A DNA stretch of 64,000 nt, from positions 11,814,001-11,878,000 of the forward strand of contig NC_065887.2 of NCBI RefSeq assembly GCF_932274485.2, written 5' to 3'. Of the stretch, positions 34,514-44,479 are shown one piece after another (the stretch's first letter is position 1; each line of letters begins with the position of its first letter). A program made the translations under genes and the position numbers. Source of the stretch: Patella vulgata (taxonomy: Eukaryota; Mollusca; Gastropoda; Patellidae). A model generated the notes under the pieces. That model was given only the letters and a program-made list of their open reading frames with translations. It did no database searches and was not told where the DNA came from.

Positions 34514-34519
34514 CGCTAA

Positions 34520-34880
34520 TATTTGGGACCTAGAAATTGACACAAATTGGTCGCAACGCATATAATAATGTAATATGATTGTATATAAACTGATTTACAT
34601 TTAATCGTTTCTGTTTTTACTGTAATTTCTAATCAGTTATGTTCGGCGAAATACGCCAGAAGTCTTAATTGAATGACAATCTTTAGTGTCTGGTTATTCC
34701 AGTCTACACCGATGGTATTTATTGTGCATGCTCTCCAGATAAGAATATTACGCCAACATTTGATATGACTTGTGGAAAATGTCTAGCCTCGTTTTTTTAG
34801 CCCCTTGTTCCAAATGGCACTGAAACGCATAATGGTACACGATTCGTGTACCAATGGTACATCGTGTACCAATAATACAT
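34520..34880 (+). repeat. Dispersed repeat R2 copy 2, with hairpin
   Basis: It shares TATATAAACTGATTTACA with copy 3, and TAATCAGTTATGTTCGGCGA and GTGTCTGGTTATTCCAGT with copy 1. The hairpin at 34833-34853 is TGGTACACG, loop ATT, CGTGTACCA, a perfect 9-bp stem. A second, shorter palindrome TGGTACATCGTGTACCA follows immediately. Confidence 0.75.
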
Positions 34881-34949
34881 CAATTATTTTACAGAGACAT
34901 AAAAAAAACCTCACATTTCTCATCTTCATTTTACAAGCCTACGCCAATG

Positions 34950-35252
34950 CCTGGAGATCGCGTGTTCGATCTCTGCATTGGCCGAGAAAGTTCACCGAGA
35001 TTTTCCGACGTGGTTCCCCTTACCAGTGGTGGAGGACGTTGAGTCTGACAAGGACAGCTGTCTAGTCCTTCGGATGGGGCGGAAAACCGAGGTCCCCTGT
35101 ATAGATTGGCGTGCACGTAAAAGATCTCTTAGCAGTTGGAATTCGATATCAGAGTAGGCCATAGTGCCGCTGCCCGGGCAAAAATTCCTCTCGTAGCACA
35201 CAGTCCGTCTTCATTAGCCAGGACGTTAAACCCCATTTCATTTCATTTCATA
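34950..35252 (+). repeat. SINE-A, nearly complete, with 11-bp TSD
   Basis: CTACGCCAATG flanks it at 34939-34949 and 35253-35263. It starts inside the tRNA head: the A box is missing and the B box is present as GTGTTCGATCTC. It keeps the whole body and ends CCCCATTTCATTTCATTTCA. The insertion lies about 70 bp past the hairpin of repeat R2 copy 2. Confidence 0.93.
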
Positions 35253-35263
35253 CTACGCCAATG

Positions 35264-36200
35264 ATACTCGTAAGTTTCGGGATTAGAGTTCGATCTTCAA
35301 GGTTGTTGACCTCTAGGTCAGTTAGCATTTTGCACCAATCAATATTTTTTAGAGACGTTTTTCCGCTTGCAAAGAGAACCGTGTCTAGTTGATGAGAGCT
35401 GGGTTTTGCCGTAGACGGCAGGTCCATCAACTTTGTAAGCATGAAATAACCACATTTGTTAATTAAAAAAAGGATTTAGCCCGATTTTTGCCCCACCCCA
35501 CCCCATGCTACACACTAACTGATGAATGATCGAGAGCTGACATGAGTAAATGCAGTTCAATGGTTGACTCTCTGTAATATTTAACTGTTTAGTGGAGTTA
35601 TTCGACAATTTTATTCTAATGGTAGGCTATGCGTAGGCTATTTGGGGGGTCTGTAAATCACTCGTCTCTGTTTTAGGATTAAATCATTCAGGGATATATA
35701 CGGAATGCTTTAAGAAGGATTCCATAACATCTGTCATGTTATACAGGTATGTCGTCAATGGTCGCTTTTCTTAATGGCATCTTCAGCTATATTAACCGCA
35801 ATGCTCTTAAGATCTACCCCCTGAAGAGAAAAGGGAAATCCCCCGCGGCGTATTTGAAGTATATATAAATAAACCGAATGCGATTACTTAGCTATATTCC
35901 GATTCTCCCACACTTCAACCGCCTTTAGGGGGGTCCATTTTCAAATCTCATTTGGAGCAATCGCGTTGACGTCATTGCCGCCTTTGCTGTCCGTGTCTGA
36001 CATTTAAAATATCTGGTATAATGTTGGAATGTTCTTGATGGTTGTCTTAGTTTATATATAAGCTATCTGGAATATATCTCATTATATTCAGCTACAATTT
36101 AACTCTTATTGAACTTAATTATTAACGTATATAGTCTTATACAAAGCAAGGAAAACTTCGGTACGAAATACGAACATAACAACCAGTGCAGGAATACAAA
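35264..36200. other. Unassigned DNA
   Basis: No boundary, SINE segment or exon-like frame was recognised. Confidence 0.45.
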
Positions 36201-36203
36201 ACA

Positions 36204-36287
36204 AAATGAAATGGGGTTTAACGTCCTACTTTTCTGCACCAAGCACAACCGGGATAATGTGTGATATTAAGAAAATTCCGTGGGTTT
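36204..36287 (-). repeat. SINE-A 3' fragment, degraded
   Basis: AAATGAAATGGGGTTTAACG with TCCTACTTTTCTGC, then a decayed remnant of the preceding body. It meets a V-SINE of opposite orientation at about 36285. Confidence 0.6.
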
Positions 36288-36475
36288 AGCCGTTTAGGTG
36301 ACTGAATGATTTAACGCGTGAGCTTTAGACCATGAGATCTGTCATATAGAGCCAAGTGGCGTGCTTTCGATTCCCCGCTATAGTACGTGATAAGGAGAAT
36401 AGATCACCTGTCCTCCGGTTTCCTCCTACTGCTGAAGATCCCTATATGCGCACCCGATTTCTTTCTCTCCCTCTT
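36288..36475 (+). repeat. V-SINE (RUDI-like), degraded
   Basis: A tRNA-like head (TAGGTGACTGAATGATTTAA, TTTCGATTCCCC) is followed by GATAAGGAGAATAGATCACC, TCCTCCGGTTTCCTCCTACT and a TTTCTCTCCCTC end. The middle of the V-domain and the region before the tail are lost. Confidence 0.72.
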
Positions 36476-37735
36476 GGGTTTTAGTTAAACTATTACGCAA
36501 TCTATCACATTTGCCATAGTGGATTAAATGTGATATCTGATAATATATACCATCTAGTTTAAATGCTAAATGGTGTCTTCGTATAAAACAAGCAATAAAG
36601 TAGGATTATTTCGAAATATCAGGGACTGTGCAAATATGTTTTATGTATACTTCAGTAGAATTATTCTTAAAGTATGCGTCATTTGTATATTTCTCTAAAA
36701 TATCAAATTTTTCAAGGTTTAATGCACGCTAATATGTACTCAGATTAATTATTTAATATTTAATTAAGAAAACAAAATCAAAATACCAATGCTAGATAAT
36801 CTCCCAACGTGGATTCAATCGGATTTAAAATGGGCCTATCTGTACTGAATACCCACAACAAAATGGCGACGGGCGTATTACAAATCCAATCTGATTAAAA
36901 TACAGATCTATATTTCGTTTCGTTTTTTTTTATACTTTCGATGGCCCACACTACATGAAGATCTGACCAGTTGTACTGGGGGGTCGAGTCAGGGGTCATA
37001 CTGACGTTTCTAGGTGCTTACTCACCGTTTCCTCGCTGAGCATGCCAAGAACTTGTAAAAGACCAATTCATTGGATAATTTCTCACATCAACTAGAACGC
37101 CTGTTATATAACAACTCTTCCAGATCCTAGTGTTGCGAAGACAAGTAAAACGAAATTCTGAACTATAAGAAACGAACCGAAATAGGATCTGTGTTTTAGA
37201 TTGTTAAAAATCGAGCAGCATAGATCGATGAAATTTAAATTCAACATATCCTTGTAAATACTGAACGTAATTGAGCTATTTTTGGACCAACATTCCTATT
37301 AGCGATTCATCTTTCACAATATTGTAGCTTGCAAGGGATTCTTATTGTGACAAAATAAAGCAATGCGACTGTAAGGCACTGCAGTTAATAGACTCTATAT
37401 AAATGATAATCGTTCAGATATATCTCAATATTAAAATATGTGAACTATTTTAATTATAAAATCTTTTAAGACAAATGGGCTTGCTAATTATTACCATATA
37501 TATGTCAACAGAACCCAGGTAAACTTTATCTATCCGATTAGCATTTATCGATTTGAATAATCTTATAAAAACTCTCTGCATGTTTATCTCTTATTCTGAC
37601 ATGCTGGGCCTTCACTCGTATACATTTAAATTATTCATATAAAGCTATTCAGATTAACTTATGTGCGAAAAACTAAACGAAATCTATCCGAAAGACTCAC
37701 TTTCTTTATTTTATAAGTAAAGGGAGGTAACTCTT
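36476..37735. other. Unassigned AT-rich DNA
   Basis: A short segment at about 36800-36915 has opposed copies of ATCGGATTTAAAAT and ATCTGATTAAAATACAG and could be a decayed inverted-repeat element. Nothing else was recognised. Confidence 0.4.
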
Positions 37736-37737
37736 TC

Positions 37738-37865
37738 AAAGTTCCTCTGGATTTTTCAGCTTGCTTATGGAGGAACGGAGAAGGAAATTCGTCGGGTGGG
37801 ACAAAAAAGAGAGGTTCATGTATACATCTCGTGTACGTAAAAGATCTCTAGGTGGGTGAAAATCA
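37738..37865 (+). repeat. SINE-A fragment, highly degraded
   Basis: TTCCTCTGGATTTTTCAGC, TCGTCGGGTGGGACAAAAAA and GTACGTAAAAGATCTCTAGG match the SINE-A body in order. Confidence 0.5.
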
Positions 37866-38145
37866 AAGAAGAGTTGCGTAGGCGTAGGAGCTACAACCCC
37901 CGTCTCCCCACCCCTCATTCGATGAACTGTCCATTGTTCGGGCACAAACATCAGGGAATGAGACAATATATCATAGAAATTTAATTGTATAATTGTAAAA
38001 TGATACAGCTCGCGGTTTACGTTTTGAATACTATAATACTTAAGACCTTGCGCAATAACATTTGTGGAAAACCCGTTTTAGTTAATGATCGATTCATTCT
38101 CAAAATTCGGATGAAAATAAAAATTTTCGTGCAAAGTCTCAGCCA

Positions 38146-38705
38146 CTTAAAGGACAATATTGGTGTCAGTCATTATTACATATATAATAGAACTGGTTAA
38201 ATACATTCCAAATATAATTTTAACACAGAGATCATTGCTACGGGAGACGTGTAACAAGCACGTGAAGAAACGGGAAGTGACGCCAAACATGAAAAACACG
38301 AGTTGTCCTTCTATATAACAGACTGAAGTAACGAGCGGTAACAGACAAACGATCGAATTTCATTTCACTGATAATTCCGTTGAAGTTGAAAAGTTATTAT
38401 ATGGGACGGTGAGAGGGTATCTCACAATTCAAAAATAGAATTGGCCGTCACTGAATAGGGGACACGAGAAAAAGTAGAAAAATCCCCGTGCATTCCCCCG
38501 TTTTTATTCATTCTGTTCTTAATAAAAACATGGTAATGCACGGACTTTTTCTAATTTGTTCGTTATCTTTTATATACTGACAGCCTATTCTTTTTTTGAA
38601 TTGTCAGATATCCTCTCTTCGTCTCATATAACAACTTTTCATCTTCAACGGAATTATCAGTGAAATGAAATTCGATCGTTTGTCTGTTACCGCTCGTTAC
38701 TTCAG
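38146..38705. mobile_element. Family M2 MITE extended into a fold-back palindrome
   Basis: It starts TTAAAGGACAATATTGGTGT like the other M2 copies. From 38332 (GACTGAAGTAACGAGCGGTA) to about 38430 the sequence is mirrored at 38605-38705, including CAAACGATCGAATTTCATTT on the left and AAATGAAATTCGATCGTTTG on the right. A centre of about 170 bp (AAATCCCCGTGCATTCCCCC opposite GGTAATGCACGGACTTTTTC) is also partly palindromic. The right arm stops at 38705, where a V-SINE begins. Confidence 0.75.
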
Positions 38706-38896
38706 CGTAGGGGTCTTTCCTGTGGGAGGAAACCGGAGTACCCGGAGTAAACCCACGAGGTTGAGAAGGCTCCCCCCCCCCCTATCTCCAAGCCACATAA
38801 GCTCACACCTGCGATCGAAACAACAACCGCAAGCCAGAGGTGAACGGTCAGCTAGATGTCAAGCGCAACACTCTAGACCACTAGACTATCCCAACT
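38706..38896 (-). repeat. V-SINE with an alternative tRNA-like head
   Basis: On the minus strand a head starting GTTGGGATAGTCTAGTGGTC, with B-box-like GTTTCGATCGCAGG and GTGAGCTTATGTGGCTTGGA, is followed by AACCTCGTGGGTTTACTCCG, GGTACTCCGGTTTCCTCCCA and CCCCTACG. The V-domain is that of the other V-SINE; the head is different. The 3' part is missing. Confidence 0.75.
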
Positions 38897-39390
38897 CCCC
38901 GTACTGAATTGGTTGTTTATATACGACCTCCGTAATTTGAAACTGTACAAGTAGGCTGAAACATATTTGCCCTTTTATTATAGTGTGCGCTGGCCAAGCC
39001 CCACGTGGGGTTGATCAAAATTATTTGCAGAAATCTGAATACGCACATACATTTTAAATTGCAGCGACGCAAAAAGAATTTCTCGACACTAAATCAAAGA
39101 GATTGTTTCTCGCATTTACGGCTTTGTGTCTTAAATATTGGATATCAGGGGCTCATATTTTCACGGTAGATGACCCCCCCCCCCCACCCAATTAACTTCC
39201 AGTTAAAAGTATCAGCCACTTTTGCTTCTTCATTCTGACATATATGCATATCAAATCATAAGCTAGCTGTCTGTCATTACTCGAGCGTCTTCGTATGCCA
39301 TAATGTAGTATATCTGTAAAAATATATAGGCCTACTAAAAAAATAAAATAAGAGAAAACGTCTGGTTGAGTAGAACTATATCCAAACTAT
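38897..39390. other. Unassigned, with a short R2-like piece
   Basis: GTCTTAAATATTGGATATCA followed by GGGGCTCATATTTTCACGG (39128-39166) also occurs in R2 copy 3 at about 40487-40523. A C homopolymer follows at 39173-39186. The rest is unassigned. Confidence 0.5.
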
Positions 39391-39392
39391 CC

Positions 39393-39473
39393 TTCGAAAC
39401 CACGCCAGTTGACTCAATGACAGGCTTTATGATACAGCACGCACGTGCTAACCACTCGGCCATCCAACCCCCC
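39393..39473 (-). repeat. V-SINE head only
   Basis: The minus strand reads GGGGGGTTGGATGGCCGAGT, GGTTAGCACGTGCG and GACTGGCGTGGTTTCGAAG, which is the tRNA-like head of the V-SINE with A and B boxes. The rest of the element is absent. A 5'-end-only fragment is unusual for a retroposon. Confidence 0.8.
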
Positions 39474-39743
39474 GGTAGATAAATTAAAATGCCATTATTA
39501 CATTAATTTTATAATTGTTTGGCGGTTTTATTAAACATGTAAATCAAATTCCTGATAATCCTCAATTCAAAGTCAAATTATCTGCAGGTCGAAAAACAAA
39601 CAGATTCGTAAATATATTAAAATAATATTAGATATGTACGAACAAATGAAGAAAGGGGTGTAGTAATATGGGGTTATTACTGGTGATTTCTTCTGTCGGG
39701 TTTCTTGGTTTGTAGACCTGGTCGGGTGATTGGAATGCTGGCG

Positions 39744-40011
39744 CCCTTGTCAGTGGTGCAGAACGGAGGGCCTGACAAGGACAGCTGTCTAGTCCTTCGG
39801 ATGAGACGAAAAACCGAGGTCCCGTGTATACATTAGAATGCACGTAAAAGATCCCTTGGCAGTTGGAATTCGATATAAGAGTAGGCGATAGTGCCGCTGC
39901 CCGGGCAAAATTTCCCTCATAGCACACTGTATGGCGTATGCCCGTCTTCATTAGCCCAGTATAGGAGCAGAACAGTAGGACGTTAAACCCCATTTCATTT
40001 CATTTCATTTC
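39744..40011 (+). repeat. SINE-A, 5' truncated, with 12-bp TSD
   Basis: GGAATGCTGGCG occurs at 39732-39743 and 40012-40023. The copy starts at CCCTTGTCAGTGGTGCAGAA, matches the family closely, and ends in CCCCATTTCATTTCATTTCA. It is among the younger insertions here. The 121-codon minus-strand frame across it is not a gene. Confidence 0.94.
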
Positions 40012-40199
40012 GGAATGCTGGCGGACAAATTCCCGACTGTCAAATACAAGATATAAGATAGCCTACATTATATCACTATCACCAAGAAAAGAATATCACA
40101 CTGAGAATGTTTTTTAATTTAACCTAATTATCGAAAATTCCAGGAAAGTTCTATACTTATAGTTCACGAACTTTTGTTAAAGAGGCTAAATCTCAATTC

Positions 40200-40640
40200 G
40201 TTGGAACCTAAAACGGACCAACAAAGGCACATATTAATAAAATATAAGTGTATATATAAACTGATTTACAATCATTTTTTTTATAAAACTTTTATCGCAT
40301 TTCTAATCAGTTTTACTCGTCGAAATAAATAAGCGGCCCAAATTAAATCGCAGTCGTTCGCATCGGAAGTACATTTCACTTAAGCACTAACGTTTAAACT
40401 CATTCATCATTTCTCCTCATTACAAATTGCGCTCGAGAGCATAGAGTACACACCGGCGTGTACTGGTTTTAGAATTATTCACCACGTCTTAAATATTGGA
40501 TATCAAGAGCTCATATTTTCACGGTAAGATAACATCACCATTGATTGGAATGGACCAATAATTCGTGTTTGTAATGTCTAAGACTCTGGGTTATATTGAG
40601 TTAGAACTTTACACCCTTTAAACTTCTTTAAATACGATAC
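40200..40640 (+). repeat. Dispersed repeat R2 copy 3, with hairpin
   Basis: It shares TATATAAACTGATTTACA and TTTCTAATCAGTT with copy 2, and TTACAAATTGCGCTCGAGAG, TTTTAGAATTATTC and GTGTTTGTAATGTC with copy 1. At the hairpin position (40445-40464) it reads AGTACACACC then GGCGTGTACT, a 10-base stem with one mismatch whose bases differ from both other copies. Confidence 0.72.
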
Positions 40641-40810
40641 ACAATACATCATTTGATACAACAAATAAATATAAAAGTTACGGTTCCAAGGAATAAAGCT
40701 ATCACCCTTTAGATGTCTATACTTTGCAGATTTGTCTTTAATTTTGCAAATAATCTATCTTGTATAGCCAAATCACGGTCGATAAATCCAAAACATCTTT
40801 TTAATGTCAG

Positions 40811-41102
40811 GAAATGAAATGAGGTTTAATGTCAAACTGCCCTGCTCCGCTGGTGCTACGGCCTACTATTAATTCGAATTCCAAATGTCAAAGGCTTTAC
40901 GTGTATACCTATGTGTACGCGGGACCTCGGTTATGTGTCCCATCCGAACGACTATACGTTGTCCCTTGGCAGGCCCACCGTCCTACACCAATGACAACGT
41001 GGGAACCACGCCGGAAAATCTCGATGAACTTTCCGAGTTCTCGGTCAACGCCGGGATCGAACACGGAAACTCTGCGTCACTCTCAATTCACTCATTCTAA
41101 CA
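40811..41102 (-). repeat. SINE-A, near full length with head
   Basis: The minus strand has a B box GTGTTCGATCCCGG and a decayed A-box region (GAATGAGTGAATTGAGAGTG), then the body with small deletions, and a tail at 40811. The 141-codon + strand frame overlapping it (40829-41254) is a by-product. Confidence 0.85.
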
Positions 41103-41650
41103 TACACGCAAATTTGGCCGATAGCCATGCATATTCTCCGACGAAAATCCTACTGTTGGTTGGGTGGGTGACCCTGGCCCACATACAGATATATGGGTTT
41201 GCTGTTTTACTGTGTGAAACTGGGCATGGGACACTTAACACGAAACGTAATTAAAGGGAAATTACCAGGGTAACGAAACGGTTACTGGACTAATGAACTG
41301 GTAATAATTTTTCTATGCCCCTCGTTCTTTAATCCAAGAAAAGTGAATTTACATTTCTCTGGCAGTTATTATTTTATGCATTTTCATGATTTTAAGGCAG
41401 AATAAATGATAGAAACAGTTACCGTTTATTATCTGGTCGCGTGTACTGGATTTCAGGCACTTCTAATTATTTTTGCAAATATATTAAATTTGTTTTCTCA
41501 GTTTACCCGTCTACCCGAAAAATTTTATTGCCCGAAATTATAAATCAACTTTCACTGATTTTTAAGAAACATTTAATAAGCACTGGACCAATGATCTAGA
41601 CATTTAGATATCCAAGCAAGTCTACAGTTAATTTAAGTAGGAATAATTTC
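41103..41650. other. Unassigned AT-rich DNA
   Basis: No element or exon was recognised. Confidence 0.45.
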
Positions 41651-41653
41651 ATA

Positions 41654-41720
41654 TTTTTTTTTTTTGAAAGTGATAACTACTCTTTATTGAGGACAAACAA
41701 AGTCCGCGTTACAAACAGAT
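41654..41720 (-). repeat. Polyadenylated retrocopy 3' end
   Basis: Read on the minus strand: GTCCTCAATAAAGAGTAGTT, then ATCACTTTC and a run of 12 A. An AATAAA signal about 18 bases before a genomic poly(A) run marks a reverse-transcribed mRNA or a poly(A) LINE. The source is not recognisable and the 5' limit is unknown. Confidence 0.5.
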
Positions 41721-42540
41721 TAATTAATCATGAACCATAAACCAAATCTAAGCAATCATTCCAATGTATTAGAAACACTTATCTAAATAACCCTTACACT
41801 AATTGGTAGGGCGTCATTAATTAACGACGAATCAATTAGGATTATATCTGTAGGACTTTCAATTTGGATTTTAATGATGGTCACAAAGCGGATAGTCTCA
41901 AATCTAATTTGTGTCTCACATTATTTAAGCAAATAAGAAAAAAACAACAACACATGTTTAAATAAATTGCGTTTAAAAAATGAATATACATGTATAGATA
42001 AAACTCTACCCGCCTCGCATTGAAAGTGTCTCCACTGACATAATTTAGTTATTTGTGAGTCATGTATAATAATTTCCGATCAGGGAGTGACAGGTAATCG
42101 TCACAGGTAAATTAAATACAGGTACAGGTTATTACTTTTTAAAATATAGATATAGACCTACTCTTTAGTGTTGAGAAAGATGTGTATATATAAATCGAAC
42201 GTGTATAAATAAATGCGTCTAAAATTTATCAATAATATTGGGAAAAAAATAAATCCTCGACGAAAAGCAAAATGCACGAAATAAATGATACACGCGTGAA
42301 ATTGACAACTTGTGATTGTTCTAGTGTCAATCTATTATTGACATTCCAAACTGTCAAATCACTGCGTATGGATATCAAGTAATCTTCCCCAAAATTGAAA
42401 ACCTGAATTCAGTTAGTATATGCACTCAAATATAAAATCGTGGTATTAATTTATGTATTATCATAAATAAAACAGCAACGAAAGAAATTAATCATTTGTG
42501 AAAACAAAATGTGGAACTATATTCTACATGAGTATTTATA
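41721..42540. other. Unassigned AT-rich DNA
   Basis: No element boundary or exon was recognised; the sequence is strongly AT-rich. Confidence 0.45.
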
Positions 42541-42559
42541 AACAAGCATTGTAAATCGT

Positions 42560-42720
42560 TTAACAGGTGCCCTTCCTGACGCATGCGTATTGACATGTAA
42601 CGCCATTTTGGATTTTGAATAACGAGGACGGAGTTGCTAAAGACAATAGAATCTTGGAGAGGTTTACAGTATTTCGAGCTTGAAAGTGGTCGTAAGGGCC
42701 TACTTTTTCGGTACGTATTC
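42560..42720 (+). promoter_or_regulatory. Possible promoter and first non-coding exon
   Basis: ACGCATGCGT at 42579-42588 resembles an NRF1 palindrome. CGCCATTTT at 42601-42609 is the reverse form of a YY1-type motif (AAAATGGCG), common just downstream of transcription starts. A less AT-rich stretch with GAGGACGGAGTTGC follows. Donor-like GTAAGG (42692) and GTACGT (42711) could end a first exon. The change in sequence character to the right of this point is consistent with a long first intron. No TATA box was relied on and no start codon is proposed. Confidence 0.3.
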
Positions 42721-42959
42721 TTATGCTAGTATTACATAATAAAGAATAGATAGCATTGCGAATGAGTGTATCTACCAATCTCATCTGTAAATTTATCAAT
42801 TTTACCGTCCGTGTTTTTGCTCGGGTCGGGAATCGACTAAAATTTATCATCATAGTCTCTTCTCGTGAGAAACAGAAAATTCGTAGCTGGTACGAAGAGA
42901 TCGAGGAGAATTGCAGAGTAGTTTAATTTTTATCGCATTTGGCATGCACATTTGTGTTT

Positions 42960-43490
42960 GGGTGGGGGGTGTGTGTGTTTTTTTTATGTTCTTACGAATT
43001 TACGATTGACATCAATGGTTATTTGTTGATGGTGGCATTTTGCATGTGTTGCTATGGTTGATGTTTTCCCAATGGCAACACTTTATTACATCATTGGTCA
43101 GATCTTATCCATCTCTAAATCCAAAATGTTCCAATTGGCAATATGCAAGATTTATGGTTAAGTGGAGGTAAACATAACTTCGGCAGGAAACTGCCAGAAG
43201 CCATTTTTCCTTATTTTCACGTGAACAACAGGGAAACATACTGTAACTCTGTGTGATAGTTGAGTTTGGGAAGAAAACGGGTGGTTAAAAAAAAAAGAAA
43301 TCTACAAGTATATCGTGTTTAACGAATCACAGTACAGGATTTAAAGTTAACAAGCGAACCATGGCATGTATACAGCGGTATCCCGTCTCATGCACCGTGT
43401 GTACCGAACTGCTGTACAGTTTAAAATACAGTGACCCGAACCGTGGTATACTATAGCATCTCGCGGCATATCGTTGCAGCCCTAGTACAT
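42960..43490. other. Unassigned, T/G-rich on the plus strand
   Basis: It holds poly(G), poly(T) and poly(A) tracts and ordinary AT-rich sequence. It would be intronic if the upstream promoter call is right. Confidence 0.4.
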
Positions 43491-43921
43491 GAAGAATCAA
43501 TGTTATGGCTATGCTTGGAAATATGGATTTTAGTTATACATGTACCTACATGTATTACATGTACAGTGGACTCGTGTCACATCCGACCTTTGGATACCTA
43601 AGTTTGTTCACCCTACGAATCTATCCGAACTGTGACGACAACCTGGGCATAGAACGACAGATTATCAATGAACAAGTGACACCAAAGACAAGTGTTTGAT
43701 CAACTGAAGAAGATAAATTAACGACAGACTTGACCTATTTAAAATGCCTACTTTCTGGGAATTCAAAGCTACATTATAATAATACTTCCGGTTTTCGAAG
43801 TTACTTCGTCCTTGAGAAAACTGAGTATTCCGACACTCTGCGTAATCCGACATATTGTAACGATCCTGTACGATATTGGATTTGACAGTCCACTGTAGCA
43901 AGCCTTGAAATAACTGCTAAG

Positions 43922-43950
43922 GTTCAGCCTGACATCATGTCAGGCTGAAC
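43922..43950. repeat. Near-perfect palindrome in the hAT subterminal region
   Basis: GTTCAGCCTGACAT, one central C, then ATGTCAGGCTGAAC: 14-bp arms. GTCCGGAC-like motifs and a further CAGCCTGACAAA lie nearby, so it may be a transposase-binding site. Confidence 0.85.
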
Positions 43951-44208
43951 TGATTTTCGGCCGGACATTTCAGATTTTCAGCCTGACAAATACTTTATAA
44001 AGTATATTAAACCAAAAAACTGTTGAAATTTACTATGTTTATATATATTATTATACATACATATTTATTAATAAAATAAATTGATGACTCACATACAACC
44101 TGGAGTTTAAAGTTTTTATATGTATATGGAATACAACTTTATAGTTCATATAATAATGTCATTAATCTCTTTGGTGGGGCTGGGGACTAAATCCTAAAAA
44201 CTCTGATT

Positions 44209-44479
44209 AAGATTCAAATTTAACTAAAGAATAGACATCTTGAGTTGTCGTAAATGGTTCAGAATCTGCCAAGTCATTTTTGATCCACTTTTCTAGTTCT
44301 ACGGCTCGTTTTTGTAATTTTCCAACTGGTGACGGCGACGCCCCCCGTTTAGAAGTGTCTTTATGAGAGACATAAGATTAAGACACAGTACCAGTCTTTG
44401 AATTTTCTGGAACGGTCCCACTAGCCGGGATATCCGTGTCCGAGGGTTGGGAAAAGTAAGAAGTTATTTTATTCGACAT
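44209..44479 (-). pseudogene. Fossil N-terminus of a hAT transposase
   Basis: From ATG at 44479 the minus strand encodes MSNKITSYFSQPSDTDIPAS, then GTVPENSKTGTVS, one in-frame stop, and SYVSHKDTSKRGASPSPVGK, LQKRAVELEKWIKNDLADSE and PFTTTQDVYSLVKFES before a second stop. The opening pattern M-x(3)-I-T-S-Y-F-S is of the kind found at the start of many hAT-type transposases; a low-complexity linker and a charged helix follow. The BED finger and catalytic domain are absent, removed with the rest of the element. The family assignment rests mainly on the enclosing hAT termini. Confidence 0.6.

Noticed and set aside
40829-41254. 141-codon open frame, the longest in the window
   Set aside because: Most of it is antisense to a SINE-A copy with head and tail. 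It has no protein family resemblance.
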